Source: Lotus japonicus
Lineage: Eukaryota; Streptophyta; Magnoliopsida; Fabales; Fabaceae
Direction of reading: 5' to 3'
Assembly: GCF_012489685.1 (NCBI RefSeq)
Contig: NC_080044.1
Span: 59,883,507 to 59,947,506 of the forward strand
Length of the DNA: 64,000 nt
Shown: positions 24,234 to 36,042 of the stretch, piece after piece
How positions within the stretch are numbered: position 1 is the stretch's first letter
How the letters are laid out: each line of letters begins with the position of its first letter
Position numbers and translations under genes: made by a program
The notes under the pieces: model-generated
What the model was told of the DNA's origin: nothing
The model's input: the letters and a program-made list of their open reading frames with translations, nothing else
Database searches by the model: none

Positions 24234-26616
24234 AGCTCATCTTTATATGCTTGTGGGACTTTGAAGGTGTGAATTAGGTTGCATTGCTACCTATAAGAAT
24301 CATAAATCATAATGCAAACTTCTGAATTCTATGTCATGTATTCCTTCTTTTGAATGTTAGGGTCTTCTTGTCTTCAATTCATGGTAGCTTATGCATCGTC
24401 CATGTATCATGTAATATAAAATTCCTGTCAACTTGCATCAGATTGTTGTTAACATGGTTCAATGTATAAGTTATAGTCTTCTGAATTTGCTCTGATCAGA
24501 AAGATTTATTAACTACCTTCAATAACTTGATATCAATCTGAATCATTGTGTCCAATAACTTCAACCCTTGATGGTCAATTTGTCCTTTAATTAGGGGACA
24601 CTCCATCCACTTGACCTTGACGGGATTTAAACCTTGCAATCGAAGTATGGAATGGTCTTGATTTCGGTTGGAGAACTTAGTTACAAAGTGGAACCATGGA
24701 CCATATCAGAAGATCTTCTACTAATTTATTAATCTCCTTGAATCTATGATTTTGAATATCTGTATTGACCTCATCAAGCACAATTCCCTCAAGTATACTC
24801 ACTGTGCCATCTAACTCAGTGGATGACTTCAGAATAGAATGAGGAAAATTTAGTTTAGTGGTTGGAACAATAGTTGATATCACATTTTCCTTTAAAATTT
24901 TATTTTCTTAATCCTCATGTAATTATACTTTTGGCTAAGGTTGGCTGGCCTAATCTAGTAGCCCTCTGCCGACAGTTAAAGAACAACCCTTTCAAAAAGC
25001 GAGTTATATCTCTATGAATAAAGCTTTTTTTCTTGGCTCAGTTAAGTATCAAATCCTTGCTTATCAAAAAAAAAAGTATCAAATCCTTATTAGCATGCTT
25101 AAAAGAAATATATTATTTTCTCTTATGCTCATATAGCTAAGAGAATGTGAGTGACCCATATGAACAACTTCCACAGTATAACTGCCAATGTTTAAGGGAA
25201 CCCAACATCTCTACCCAATATGTGGGCATATCTCATGTACCCAGCTACCTAATAAGGTTGAGGGCGCAGTGCGGAGCCTAATACCCACTTAGACATACTT
25301 TACTAGTAGAAATAACATTCATAGAACTAACAGCATCAATAGCATACATGTCTGCAGATGTTGATTCAATTCCAAGCATTCTATGATGAAAGGGAAGGTA
25401 ACATACACCTCAAAACAGCCAGATTTCGCATGTAGTCTTTGCTAGACGTAAGCTTTTGGGGCTTTACCATTTCTTCATCAATGTCAACTAAGTGTAAGGG
25501 TGTTGACAATCCTCCATTGATGTATGGGTACTAATTTATTGTGTTTTGATCGGAATTCATAACCTGACCATTATTAACCCTTCTTTGATTTCATGTTAAC
25601 ATAAGTTACGCCAATCATTAAATACTAGTTTTTAAAATTTTAAATTAAACAAATGTTACTAGCAAACCCTTTTTCTTAATGCAAGTAAGGCAATGTTAAA
25701 CAGCATCCTTCCCAGGAGAAGAACAACATCCAAGGAGTCTGATTGGCAAGTAACACGCTTCACACCAAAGTCCTATGTCAAACCCATGAAAAAATAGCTA
25801 GCAATTCCATATGCAAAATATCTGAATGACCAAACTAACCAAAGAATCCCCTCATCCAAATGTCATTTCAATCCCAGAAGCACCCTCTGAAGCCAGCTCT
25901 CTTAAGCAATATTAAGCAACATCTCGGAGCAAGAGGAGACCACTCCCATTTTGCTGACACCGCAGAAGACAATGCTACAATTTTGATTATACTAAATGTT
26001 GCTATACGAAACACATCAAACGGTAGTTATTTCCTACTATCCTTATGATTTCCGCCAAATAACATAGTTAAGGTTGTCACATCAACATTTTTTGCAATTT
26101 TCTTTAACATATTGCATTGTTGTAAGACCATTTACTAAAAGATCATATAATCGCATAAAAATGAGAAGAAATAAAAATACTCACTGAAGATACAGATTTA
26201 TGTTAGAAACTATTGTCTCCACAAATATTATAACAACTATTGACAAACCATAATATATTCAATACAGAGCTTGATTAACAACTAAAAATTAGGACACAAG
26301 CACACAACATGCTAAGTGATTAAAACTTAAAAGACAAGAAAGCAGCCTTTGACAGCAAACTGAGAACAATTTTCATATGTACTCCTATTGGGAAGCAAAC
26401 TCCACGCACACAATATTGTAGACAAAGTTTGATGATGACGAAAACTCAGAACTGCAAGCTCAAAAGCTTTGTTTATATGACTTCTGTCAAACCAACTTCA
26501 TCACTAGTCTCAAAGGCCTACAACAAAGTAGCAATATATCATCAACCATGTATTCTTACACAGCAACAACTTTGTAGAGACTACATATGAATTCATAATA
26601 AGCCACTTACCATATT
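24234..26616. other. Intergenic region between UBC2 and the convergent minus-strand gene
   Basis: UBC2 3' UTR for the first 200 bp or so, then AT-rich DNA with no coding frame I can support. Short frames at 24677-24883 (-) and 25860-26048 (+) have no recognisable features. A small local duplication (AGTATCAAATCCTT) is at 25046 and 25075. Confidence 0.45.
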
Positions 26617-28416
26617 TTATTTGTTTCGCTGCACATTATCTTCAGCACTTGTAGGACTGAACAGAACTGGGAGGGAAAATAATCACAGTTAAACTAACCG
26701 AGCTAAAATAGATCATCAGTCTCATAACATGAAGCAAATATGGCTGCACCCATACCTTCTTCAATTTCAGAGTTCTTTCCCTTTTTCTTGACCTCGCCCT
26801 TCTCCTTATTAGTTTCTTGCTTATTAGTCTTCTCTAACTTTTTAGTGGCCCTGCGATTCACGCGATCAGAAGCAAGTCTTGAATTTGCAGAGTTCATTCT
26901 GAGACTTCCTCTCAACCTGGAACTAGGATTACTCTTTTGGCAAGCCTCCTTCTTGGTTGACTCAATCGCTTCTGGACTAAGTTGAGTAGAGTCAGTGTCT
27001 AAGCACTTGGGTTTCAGTTTTTCATCAGCCATGGTAGAAGAAGAGCAGCAGTGCACTTCATCATCAGAGGATTGCGTTCCCTCTTCTGGAACCTGTGAAA
27101 TGCTCTCAGAAACTTGTGTCAACACTATATTTTCTGCAATGTTGTAGCTTTCAAGGAGTTCTTTCACTGGTTCTCCAAGTTCAGCAAGCTGATGTCGGCT
27201 CACATAAGATTTGAGCTCATCTTGGAGTTTCAGGAAAGGCTATGTAGTTGATATTGAACAAGAAAACATTTAACAGAAAAAATAAAAGTTAAATTTATTG
27301 GCAAAGAAATGAGGACAAGTTAATAGAAGTGGTTTTGGGATAAGCTATTAGGAGTAGGTTTTGTAAGGAGTTGAGTGATTTGAGAAAATAACTGTGGATC
27401 CAAACACGCTATGAATAAGTCTATTTGAACTAACAATTGTTAACAAGGAGAGACAACTAATAGCATGTTTGGATCAGCTTATTTTCCTCGAAACTCTACT
27501 AAATGAAGAATTTCCAAACATGAATACAGCAAACAAAAAAGAATCGGTTGTGCTTGTTTATTGCCTATTGATATATGGTGCTACCTCACATCCTGCCTCC
27601 AAAGCAAGCTTGAAGAATCCAAGTGAAATGGAGTGTTTGGCAGCAGATTCAGATAGCTTGATCTGGTTTAACCAGTATGAAGCTGAAGATATGAGATTGA
27701 ACTTCATCCGACTTGAAGTTCTGAAAATTTCAGAAACAGGTGTTTGGCTTCTGCTTGGAGGCCCTTGGCCATTACCAGACCTCCTTGTTCTAGTCTCGGA
27801 GGTCGGGGTTATGCTTCCAACCATCTTCAGGCTCGGAGTAGTAGATCCTTTGGTGGAAATGGAGAGCCTTCTCGGTGGCTTAGCACTAGAAGACCTGTCC
27901 TTGCCAGAGAAATCAAGGACACCAACACTTCTACTTACACTTGTCCCTCTGAAAATGAAAATAAAATTTTGTTGAACATTTATATACCCTGCTTCAATTT
28001 GACACACGATAATAACAAAAGCCGCTTATTTCATGTTGTTTTAGGAGGAGACAGTGTAAACAGCAAAGCAATTAAAAAGACAAACACAAACACGTGCTAA
28101 AACATGAACCTTCAAATCAGAATGTTTAAAGCTTGAACCGTCAGAGGATACCAAAATTGCAACATATCCGCACAAAGCAGAAAGCAAAGATTCCCAATAT
28201 TTCATGCATGCAGTAATTGAAATGGCATAAAAAGAGTAAGAAAGGAAAGGACCTCTTAGATTGAGGAGAAATGGAGCGATTGGGTGCATCTGGGTTGTGT
28301 TCCTTGGATTTAGCGGCGGAACGCAGCGCGTACCTCTGGAGCTTGGGTCTCGCAGTTGCAGAGGGAGGGAGAGTAGCAGAAACACCAGCAGCAGAAGAAG
28401 AAGGCACTTCTTCCAT
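26617..28416 (-). CDS. Plant protein of unknown function, basic, four exons
   Basis: Minus-strand exons 28416-28253, 27948-27585, 27239-26756 and 26666-26617 (TAA) join in frame with GT-AG borders to give 353 aa. The N-terminus is Ala/Ser/Pro-rich (start at 28416, the first Met of the exon). Residues about 56-120 are basic and Ser/Thr-rich (PPRRLSISTKGSTTPSLK). A helical block, SASYWLNQIKLSESAAKHS then LGFFKLALEAGCE, continues through DELKSYVSRHQL and KELLESYNI. The C-terminal third is acidic then strongly Lys-rich (about residues 310-335), suggesting nuclear or microtubule binding, though that is only inference. The helical block looks conserved and should define the family, but I do not recognise it. 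The gene converges with UBC2. Confidence 0.85.
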
Positions 28417-28639
28417 GGTATGGTATGGTTGTGAATTTTGGTGAGATTGATTGAAAGGTGATTTCTGTTACTTTGTATGTAAATGTAATGTAACTGCTCT
28501 TGCAGTTTCAAAGGGACTGGGGAGCGGGAAAATACGAAACAAAGTGGAAATTAAAAAAGGCAAGAGAACCAACCGCTTTCTAGTTGGTTGGTTTTTGGAT
28601 ACTTGCCTTGTCGCCCCACTCTTATTATTCTTCATGTAA

Positions 28640-29503
28640 TTTTACTGGAGATAAAATGATACTAAAATGCTGGTTTGCTTTGGTATGTTGTATAATACTA
28701 GTGTTTTTTTTACCCGCGCGTTGCATGGATAATTTGTCTATTGTATATTCGTGTTGCATAAAAGGTAATGTTTTTGTGTTTTAGATATATAACAATACAT
28801 AAATATATAATTATTGTTTAAATTATTAAAAATACACTTGAGTTATAGAAAAATGAATTATTTTTTTAACTCGTACAAATTTTCATTTTTCATGTAACAT
28901 GTTCCTCCACGTGACATCTCGTAACTCTAATTTGTTAGCACTAATAAACTTAGGTCATAATTTTATAGTATATATGTATTAATATTTTGTATTCCTCATA
29001 CTTTTCTTACTATCAAATTATTATAGTTATATACATATATAAATATACAATCTAAAATTTTTGAAAACAATACAAAAATTAATTATATTAAATTTTTTCT
29101 ATTAAAATAATATCAATTAATTAGTTTAGAATATAATGATTGTATAAAAAAAGTATAATGATACTTTTTATATAAAACAAAATCTCACGTAGATAGCATT
29201 ATAGTAGTTTAAAATTAAAACATACAAATAACAATAGCTTTTAGATTTCAGAGCAGCAGCCTTAGATGCAAATCATCTAACTAAATGGATTCTCATTTAT
29301 CAGAGAAATAAAGAAGTTAATTGTATAGAGAAATCCTTGGGGTTTTACAAAATCTCACGTTACATATACATAAAGAAATCTCTAAAATTAAAAAGAAGAT
29401 TTTACAACGATAGTTTTTATATCAAACAAAATCTCACGTTATATATACATAAAGAAATCTCTATGGTTAAAAATAAGATTTTAAAATTAATAATGGTTGC
29501 AAT
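28640..29503. other. AT-rich intergenic region with short duplications
   Basis: No gene seen. TACCCGCGCGTTGCATGG at 28710-28727 resembles a degenerate transposon end common in plants. AAATCTCACGTTA(C/T)ATATACATAAAGAAATCTCT occurs at about 29349 and 29429, a roughly 80-bp tandem duplication, with a weaker related stretch near 29179. Confidence 0.45.
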
Positions 29504-30154
29504 TAGGGGTGTTCATAACCGAACCAATCCAAACAAAACCAACAAACCGATCCAAAAAAATCGAAATCCAATCAAACCGAAAACCGAACGGATTGAAAAT
29601 TGAAAAAACCGAAATTATTTATTGGATCGGATCGGATTTCGGATTTGATTTCCAAAACCGAACCAATCCAATCCAAACCGAACATTCACAAATATGTATA
29701 CTTTTAGTTATACATATATCATTCCATTTACACTTACATAGAACATATTTATTGTTTATATATTGATTATATCACACATGCTTATTTATAAAATTACGTT
29801 TTAATAAAAAAAGTTCAAGTAATTATTTGGACTATATACATGCATCAAAGTAAACAATTATAATCATAATTAAAAATTTGTTACTATATTATAATTTATG
29901 AATGTTAATGTTATAAATTATGTATCATATATTATATATTTTTAAAATTTATACAACACAATTTCAAAATATAAAAAAGTGAAGCAAAAACCGAATAATC
30001 CAATCCAATCCAAACCGCTATAGATTGGATCGGATTGGTTCGGATTTGAATTTAGTAAAAAATCTATTGGATGACAAAATCATAAAACCGATGAGATCGG
30101 ATCGGATGATTTTTCTCCTCAAAACCGATCCAATCCAATCCGCGAACACCCCTA
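29504..30154. mobile_element. 651-bp non-autonomous hAT-type element
   Basis: The ends are TAGGGGTGTTC (29504) and GAACACCCCTA (30144-30154), perfect 11-bp inverted repeats. The flanks are a perfect 8-bp target duplication, GTTGCAAT, at 29496-29503 and 30155-30162. Subterminal regions are packed with AACCGA, CCAATCC and GGATCGGAT motifs in both orientations, as is typical of hAT transposase-binding arrays. The interior is AT-rich with no transposase frame. Confidence 0.8.
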
Positions 30155-30920
30155 GTTGCAATCACATTAATAGTGGTTGATTTGGTGGAGTAATATCCTT
30201 TCACCCTCCATAAATGTACATCAAACCTTATAGGTAGTAACCTATAAGCTCTAGTCCGCGGCTAATGAGAAACTCTACCAAATTCACCTAGCAACCATCA
30301 AATCTTTGCGTGTCCATGGTAGCTCTGTGGACCCTCAGCACCGGATCATCTCCATTTTCCTGGAATTAACATTAAATAAAAATAAGACAAATTAAGAAAA
30401 AATCAAGAAATAAACAACATAAATCCTAATCAAATCTAAAATTTAAAAAGGTAATAATTAAAGATAGATAAAAACTATCAAAATCTAGAAAATCACAATA
30501 AAAACTTATAAAATCATAAATTCAATAAAAATCCGAAAATTCAATAAAGACACCATAAAAATTGATTAATACTCTCAAAATAAATTAAAAAGAAAATAAA
30601 AGACCCAAGATAAAATCAAGAAATAAACAACCTAAATCCTAATCAAATCTAAAATTTAAAAAGGTACTAATTAAAGATAGATAAAAACTACCAAAATCTA
30701 GCAAATCACAATAAAAACTCATAAAAATCCTGAATTAAATAAAAATACGAAAATTCAATAAAAATACGAAAAAAATTAATTAACACTCTTAAGGGAATAT
30801 GTAACTTTAGGGTTTAGAACTTATGAAAGGTGCTAGTGGACTGGCGGTGTGTTTTTCACGGGCTGAACAACTTGATGTTTTTTTTGTTACTTACGGGCTT
30901 TTGGATAATTAATGTATTTT
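30155..30920. repeat. Tandem duplication, period 213 bp
   Basis: AATCAAGAAATAAACAAC(A/C)TAAATCC starts at 30401 and 30614, and similarity continues for about 150 bp in each copy (to about 30550 and 30765), with several differences. The sequence is A-rich and non-coding. The rest of this interval holds no gene I can see. Confidence 0.75.
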
Positions 30921-31170
30921 GAGTAAAATACACTCACCCCCCTCAAGGTTTGTGAGAATAACACTTAACTTCATTCTTATCCAAAATATACACTCCACCC
31001 CAATAATAATCTCATAATTACACTTAGCTCAATTCTTCTCTGAAATCTTCACTCCACCACACCCCTTTAACACCATGCAAAAGATGCTAACGGAATATTC
31101 CTTTAACTCAAATTAATTAATTAAAATATAAATGATAAATAAATTACATTATCCTCTAACCAAATAATAA
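30921..31170 (+). repeat. Copy A of a 250-bp repeat
   Basis: The unit starts GAGTAAAATACACTCACCCC and ends near ATAATAA. It is followed directly by a diverged copy B (from 31171). A closer copy C lies at 33328-33568, and an inverted copy ends at 34476. The outer boundaries ATTTTGAGTAAAAT (left of A) and ATTTTACTCAAAAT (right end at 34476) are mirror images, suggesting transposon ends. Confidence 0.8.
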
Positions 31171-31886
31171 GAGTAAAATACACTCACCCCCCTCAAGATT
31201 TGTGAGAATAACACTTAACTCTATTCTTATCCAAAATATGCACTCCACCCCAATAATAATCTCACAATTACACTTAACTCAATTCTTCTCTAAATTCTAC
31301 ACTCCACCCCACCCCCTTTAACACCATCCAAAAGAGGCTAACAAAATATTCTTTTAACTCAAAATTAATTAATTTAAATATAAATACATTACATTATCTT
31401 CTAACTAAATAATAAATATACTTTTTTTTAAAAAAAAAAAAGTAGCACGAGATAATCATTGCTCATTCAAGTAAAAAAATCCTTGTTATTTGGAGGGCAG
31501 CACAAATGATTTACAATAAAGCATGTTCTGGCCTTCTTGGTGTAATTCCAAATTCATAGAACTAGAACATTTCTTAAACGAGAACAACTTCTGTTTTACT
31601 TCTTCCGGATCTGAGTTACGTAGCTTCCAGCTAAGTTTGAGATCATCCTCTTCAAGGCAACAACATTTTCCATCACAAATTTAGCAAAACTTAACTCAAT
31701 GTGAGAACCATCAAAACTCAAAAACTTTACCACTAAGTTTACTAAAAAATTTGTCAATAAGTTTACTAAACTTTCAAAATACAATTGTGTTATGACGATA
31801 TGTGATTACCTTAGTTATTAGGTTGTATGAGCACTAAAACACATGGCATTTTAAGTTCTAAAATATAAGTTGTTTAAGGTTATACA

Positions 31887-33130
31887 TGTAAGATCAAGGT
31901 TTGATCAGTGGTTGCATCTCTATGTTTTGATGATTACAATTAAGGTTTGTGATGATGAACAATTGTGGTACCCTAACGTTTGTCTTTTTAAGATGTGACA
32001 AACAGGTTCTGAATCTGACCCAAGCCTATTCGTTCAGAAGAAGAAGAACCAAGGGTTACTAAAAAGAGAGCTCTTTAACCTACCATGTTCGTTCTGAACA
32101 GTGGCAAATACTTCAGAAGCTCTGAAGATAGAAGCTCTCAAGAAGCTCTGAAGAACTTAAGTCAGAAGTTCTGAAGACCAGATGTTCCAGTGGAACGGTC
32201 CAGAAGCAGAAGACTCAAGTTCTGAAGACTTGCAAGAAGTTGGTTCTGAAGACCCGAGCTATTCTAGCTCTGACGATCAGAAGTTCTGAGGAACGTGTTC
32301 AGAAGCAGAAGTTGCAAGGTCAGAAGAATCCAAGCTTCAATCTGACGATGATCAGAAGCTTCACCAACGTTCATCTGAAGCTCCTTGATCACAAGTCAAC
32401 TGGTGAAAGGACAGGTCGCTATCACAGTACAACGTCGTACATGTCTCAGTCTGTCCGCCACCTACCTTGTACAGCCTAGCAGTCTGATATCACAGAATTG
32501 CCACTCCAACGGATAAAACCCTAGCAACGGCTACATCACAAGTCTTGAAGTATATAAAGGCTGAAGAAAAAAGAAAGAAGTTGAGAAACTTTGCTGAAAA
32601 CATTCAACATATACGAACCAATCTCTTAGCATTATTTCTTCACTGTTCTTAAACATCTGAGTTTACTATCAGCTTGTTAGAAGCAATTTTTGTAAACCCG
32701 AAACCTTTTACATCACATTGTAAAGTTCCTTAAGAAACCAAGGTTGGTCGGATCTTGAGAGGACTGAATCAAGGCTGATTCAGTGTTTAGCTAGTCTTAA
32801 GAGGATCGGTAGATCAGCTTCTTAAGAGGATACTAGTGAGAAAATCAGTGTATTGTTAGTCACTTAGCAGGTTGCAAAGTGCAGTTGTAACTCTCATTAA
32901 TTTTAGTGGATTGCCTTCATCAGAAGAAGGAAGAAATCACCTTCACAGGTGGACTGGATTAGCTTGAGCTTTTATCTCAAGTGAACCAGGATAAAATACT
33001 TGCGTGCTTTACTTCCTATCATTCAGCACTTAGTTTTTATCTTTGAGTTTTTGAAAAAGCTTAAAAGTATACCCGTGATTCAAAAACTCTATTCAAACCC
33101 CCCCCCTTTCTAGTGTTTTTCGCACCTTCA
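31887..33130 (+). mobile_element. Solo LTR of a Copia element (SIRE/Maximus-like), 1,244 bp
   Basis: Starts TGTAAGATC, ends GCACCTTCA (TG...CA), and is flanked by the 5-bp target duplication ATACA (31882-31886 and 33131-33135). The many AGAAG(C/T)TCTGAAGA motifs (32100-32345), the TATATAAAGG box at 32552 and the ending ...CCCCCCCTTTCTAGTGTTTTTCGC are what I know of SIRE/Maximus LTRs in legumes. No internal region or second LTR follows, so this is a solo LTR from LTR-LTR recombination. The opposite arm of the inverted repeat shows the uninterrupted site GGTTATACACAGG near 33758-33770. Confidence 0.85.
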
Positions 33131-33327
33131 ATACACAGGTATTAGAACTCATCATTTGATAAATATTTTGACTGAAATACTCCATATTTAAATTTGAGTT
33201 ATATTAGAGAGAGAAATATTTTGACCATAATAAACATCAAGTTTAATTATTATTTTTCATTTGGAGGTATTTAAAATATTTTATAAATATTTAGAATATT
33301 TACAAAATTATAGTACAATTATTATTT

Positions 33328-33568
33328 GAGTAAAATACACTCACCCCCCTCAAGGTTTGTGAGAATAACACTTAACTCCATTCTTATCCAAAATATACAC
33401 TCCACCCCAATAATAATCTCATAATTACACCTAGCTCAATTCTTCTCTGAAATCTTCACTCCACCCCACCCCTTTAACACCATCCAAAAGATGCTAACGG
33501 AATATTCCTTTAACTCAAATTAATTAATTAAAATGTAAATGATAAATAAATTACATTATCCTCTAACT
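33328..33568 (+). repeat. Copy C of the 250-bp repeat, spacer of the inverted repeat
   Basis: Nearly identical to copy A (30921-31170) over its whole length. It sits exactly between the two arms, flanked by mirror-image TAGTACAATTATTATT and AATAATAATTGTACTA. Confidence 0.85.
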
Positions 33569-34476
33569 AAATAATAATTGTACTATAATTTTGTAAATAT
33601 TCTAAATATTTATAAAATATTTTAAATACCTCCAAATGAAAAATAATAATTAAACTTGATGTTTATTATGGTCAAAATATTTCTCTCTCTAATATAACTC
33701 AAATTTAAATATGGAGTATTTCAGTCAAAATATTTATCAAATGATGAGTTCTAATACCTGTGTATAACCTTAAACAACTTATATTTTAGAACTTAAAATG
33801 CCATGTGTTTAAGTGCTCATACAACCTAATAACTAAGGTAATCACATATCGTCATAACACAATTATATTTTGAAAGTTTAGTAAACTTATTGACAAATTT
33901 TTTTAGTAAACTTAGTGGTAAAGTTTTTGAGTTTTGATGGTTCTCACATTGAGTTAAGTTTTGCTAAATTTGTGATGGAAAATGTTGTTGCCTTGAAGAG
34001 GATGATCTCAAACTTAGCTGGAAGCTACGTAACTCAGATCCGGAAGAAGTAAAACAGAAGTTGTTCTCGTTTAAGAAATGTTCTAGTTCTATGAATTTGG
34101 AATTACACCAAAAAGGCCAGAACATGCTTTATTGTAAATCATTTGTGCTGCCCTCCAAATAACAAGGATTTTTTTACTTGAATGAGCAATGATTATCTCG
34201 TGCTACTTTTTTTTTTAAAAAAAAAGTATATTTATTATTTAGTTAGAAGATAATGTAATGTATTTATATTTAAATTAATTAATTTTGAGTTAAAAGAATA
34301 TTTTGTTAGCCTCTTTTGGATGGTGTTAAAGGGGGTGGGGTGGAGTGTAGAATTTAGAGAAGAATTGAGTTAAGTGTAATTGTGAGATTATTATTGGGGT
34401 GGAGTGCATATTTTGGATAAGAATGGAGTTAAGTGTTATTCTCACAAATCTTGAGGGGGGTGAGTGTATTTTACTC

Positions 34477-35036
34477 AAAATCTAGAACATTAACTACATT
34501 TCTTAATCATCGTGAAACATGTTTTTTTTGCTTATATATATGATTAGAGGATGTAGGTTATAAAGAACGAATCGAGATTGGGGGGAAAAGAGAGATGAGA
34601 GATGGGCAATAAATGAGGCAATTGAAAATACCTGATGAGGGGAGATAGAGAGATTGAAGTGAGATTGAGAAAAGAAGAAGGAGAAACAATAAAAATATGT
34701 AGAAAAAAAGAGAAGAGGACACCCGTCCTTTTTTGGAGGGAAGGTTTGTGGTGTTGCCACTTAGGATTTCCCCTTTGAAATTCAACCAATGAAAAAGTAA
34801 AATGCATGAGAAAATTACACCTAAGCAATCATGTCTTATAACCAATCTTGCTTTAATAAAGTTATAGATTATAGGCTATGAAATTTTTTTTTTGGGCAGA
34901 AAATAAAATGGAAGTCCCAAATGGATATATATTTAATAATTCACAGTAAACAAAATGCCTAAACAAAACAATATACCAGAATACTATTAGATACACAATA
35001 ATCTGGGTGTAGATAGATTTGTAACAGTAAACAATC
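34477..35036. other. Region between the inverted repeat and the receptor-kinase remnants
   Basis: Overlapping minus-strand frames at 34503-34845 are Phe/Ser/Leu-rich translations of a purine-rich strand and show no domain. No gene seen. Confidence 0.4.
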
Positions 35037-35164
35037 CAGTTGTTGTGGGAATATAGCTATACAATACCAAAAAATCTCTCACTTCTACCTATTTTCAAAT
35101 GCCTAACTCATTATATCTGCTCAACCCTATAGAGTTTGAAGGGCTTCTGCCTATGTTTAAATGC

Positions 35165-35425
35165 CTAAGTCATCATATCAAGGGAGCTACACACATCCTT
35201 CATGGAGGGTCTTTGGTCCGGATAGAAGCTCATACATGTTACTGTAAGTGTCAGACATTGATCCATCTGATCTACCACTGCTGAATCATTGGTATAGAAC
35301 AATTCCGGAAGAGGCAACTCAAAATCTTGCCCTTCATAACACAGCTGCAGAGCCTTATGCAGGTTGGTAAGATTAGCACCATCCATCACACGTTCAGTAA
35401 TGAGTTCAAAGAGGACATGTCCAAC
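35165..35425 (-). pseudogene. Receptor-like kinase C-terminal fragment, copy 1
   Basis: The minus strand reads VGHVLFELITERVMDGANL, LHKALQLCYEGQDFELPLPE, and ends with CMSFYPDQRPSMKDVCSSLD before a stop at 35165. The R-P-S-M block is kinase subdomain XI, and GHVLFELIT fits subdomain IX of plant receptor-like kinases. Everything upstream of about 35425, including the catalytic loop, is missing, so no active kinase is possible. Confidence 0.65.
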
Positions 35426-35663
35426 AAATAAACTAATATCATTCTATTAATAAAATAGAAACCTTACGAACAGAAAATGTCACAACAAATATCATTCATA
35501 TAGCAAAGTTTTTTTTAAACCAAAAATCATATCATCAGTTGTTGTGGGAATATAGCTATACAATACCAAAAAATCTCTCACTTCTACCTATGTTCAAATG
35601 CCTAACTCATTATATCTGCTCAACCCTATAGAGTTTGAAGGGCTTCTGCCTATGTTTAAATGC

Positions 35664-35924
35664 CTAAGTCATCATATCAAGGGAGCTACACACATCCTTC
35701 ATGGAGGGTCTTTGGTCCGGATAGAAGCTCATACATGCTACTGCAAGTGTCCGACATTGATTCATCTGATCTACCACTGCTGAATCATCGGTATAGAACA
35801 ATTCCGGCAGAGGCAACTCAAAATCTTGCCCTTCATAACACAACTGCAGAGCCTTATGCAGGTTGGTAAGATTAGCACCATCCATCACGCGTTCAGTAAT
35901 GAGTTCAAAGAGGACATGTCCAAC
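35664..35924 (-). pseudogene. Receptor-like kinase C-terminal fragment, copy 2
   Basis: Same fragment as at 35165-35425, shifted by 499 bp, with four amino-acid differences that I can see in the visible tail (for example D for N in LFYTDDS, and RTLAVACM for LTLTVTCM). The frame is open in both copies, but neither has a start region. Confidence 0.65.
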
Positions 35925-36042
35925 AAATAAACTAATATCATTCTATTAATAAAATAGAAACCTTACGAACAGAAAAGGTCACAACAAATATCATTCATAT
36001 AGCAAAGTTTTTTTTAAACCAAAAATCATATCATCAGGGACC

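Larger units (their letters stand above)
31171..34476. repeat. Long inverted repeat, arms 908 bp each
   Basis: The left arm is 31171-31886 continued at 33136-33327, split by an inserted LTR. The right arm is 33569-34476 and is its reverse complement. With the insertion removed, both arms count 908 bp, and by eye they differ at only a few positions, for example one base near 31836 against 33811. The 241-bp spacer (33328-33568) is another copy of the GAGTAAAATACACTC repeat. Terminal sequences resemble a fold-back or TIR element; no transposase frame is present. A transcript across the right arm and spacer could pair with the left arm, with the LTR looped out. Confidence 0.85.
35037..36035. repeat. 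499-bp tandem duplication carrying a kinase tail
   Basis: Copy 1 is 35037-35535 and copy 2 is 35536-36034. Both run from CAGTTGTTGTGGGAATATAG to AAAAATCATATCATCA, with a handful of base differences. Each copy contains the same minus-strand kinase fragment. Confidence 0.88.

Noticed and set aside
27469..28100. Plus-strand frames of 168 and 118 residues
   Set aside because: Antisense to exon 2 of the minus-strand gene, which has consistent splice sites and reading phase.
34503..34845. Three overlapping minus-strand Phe/Ser-rich frames
   Set aside because: Low-complexity purine-rich strand; no domain and no start context.
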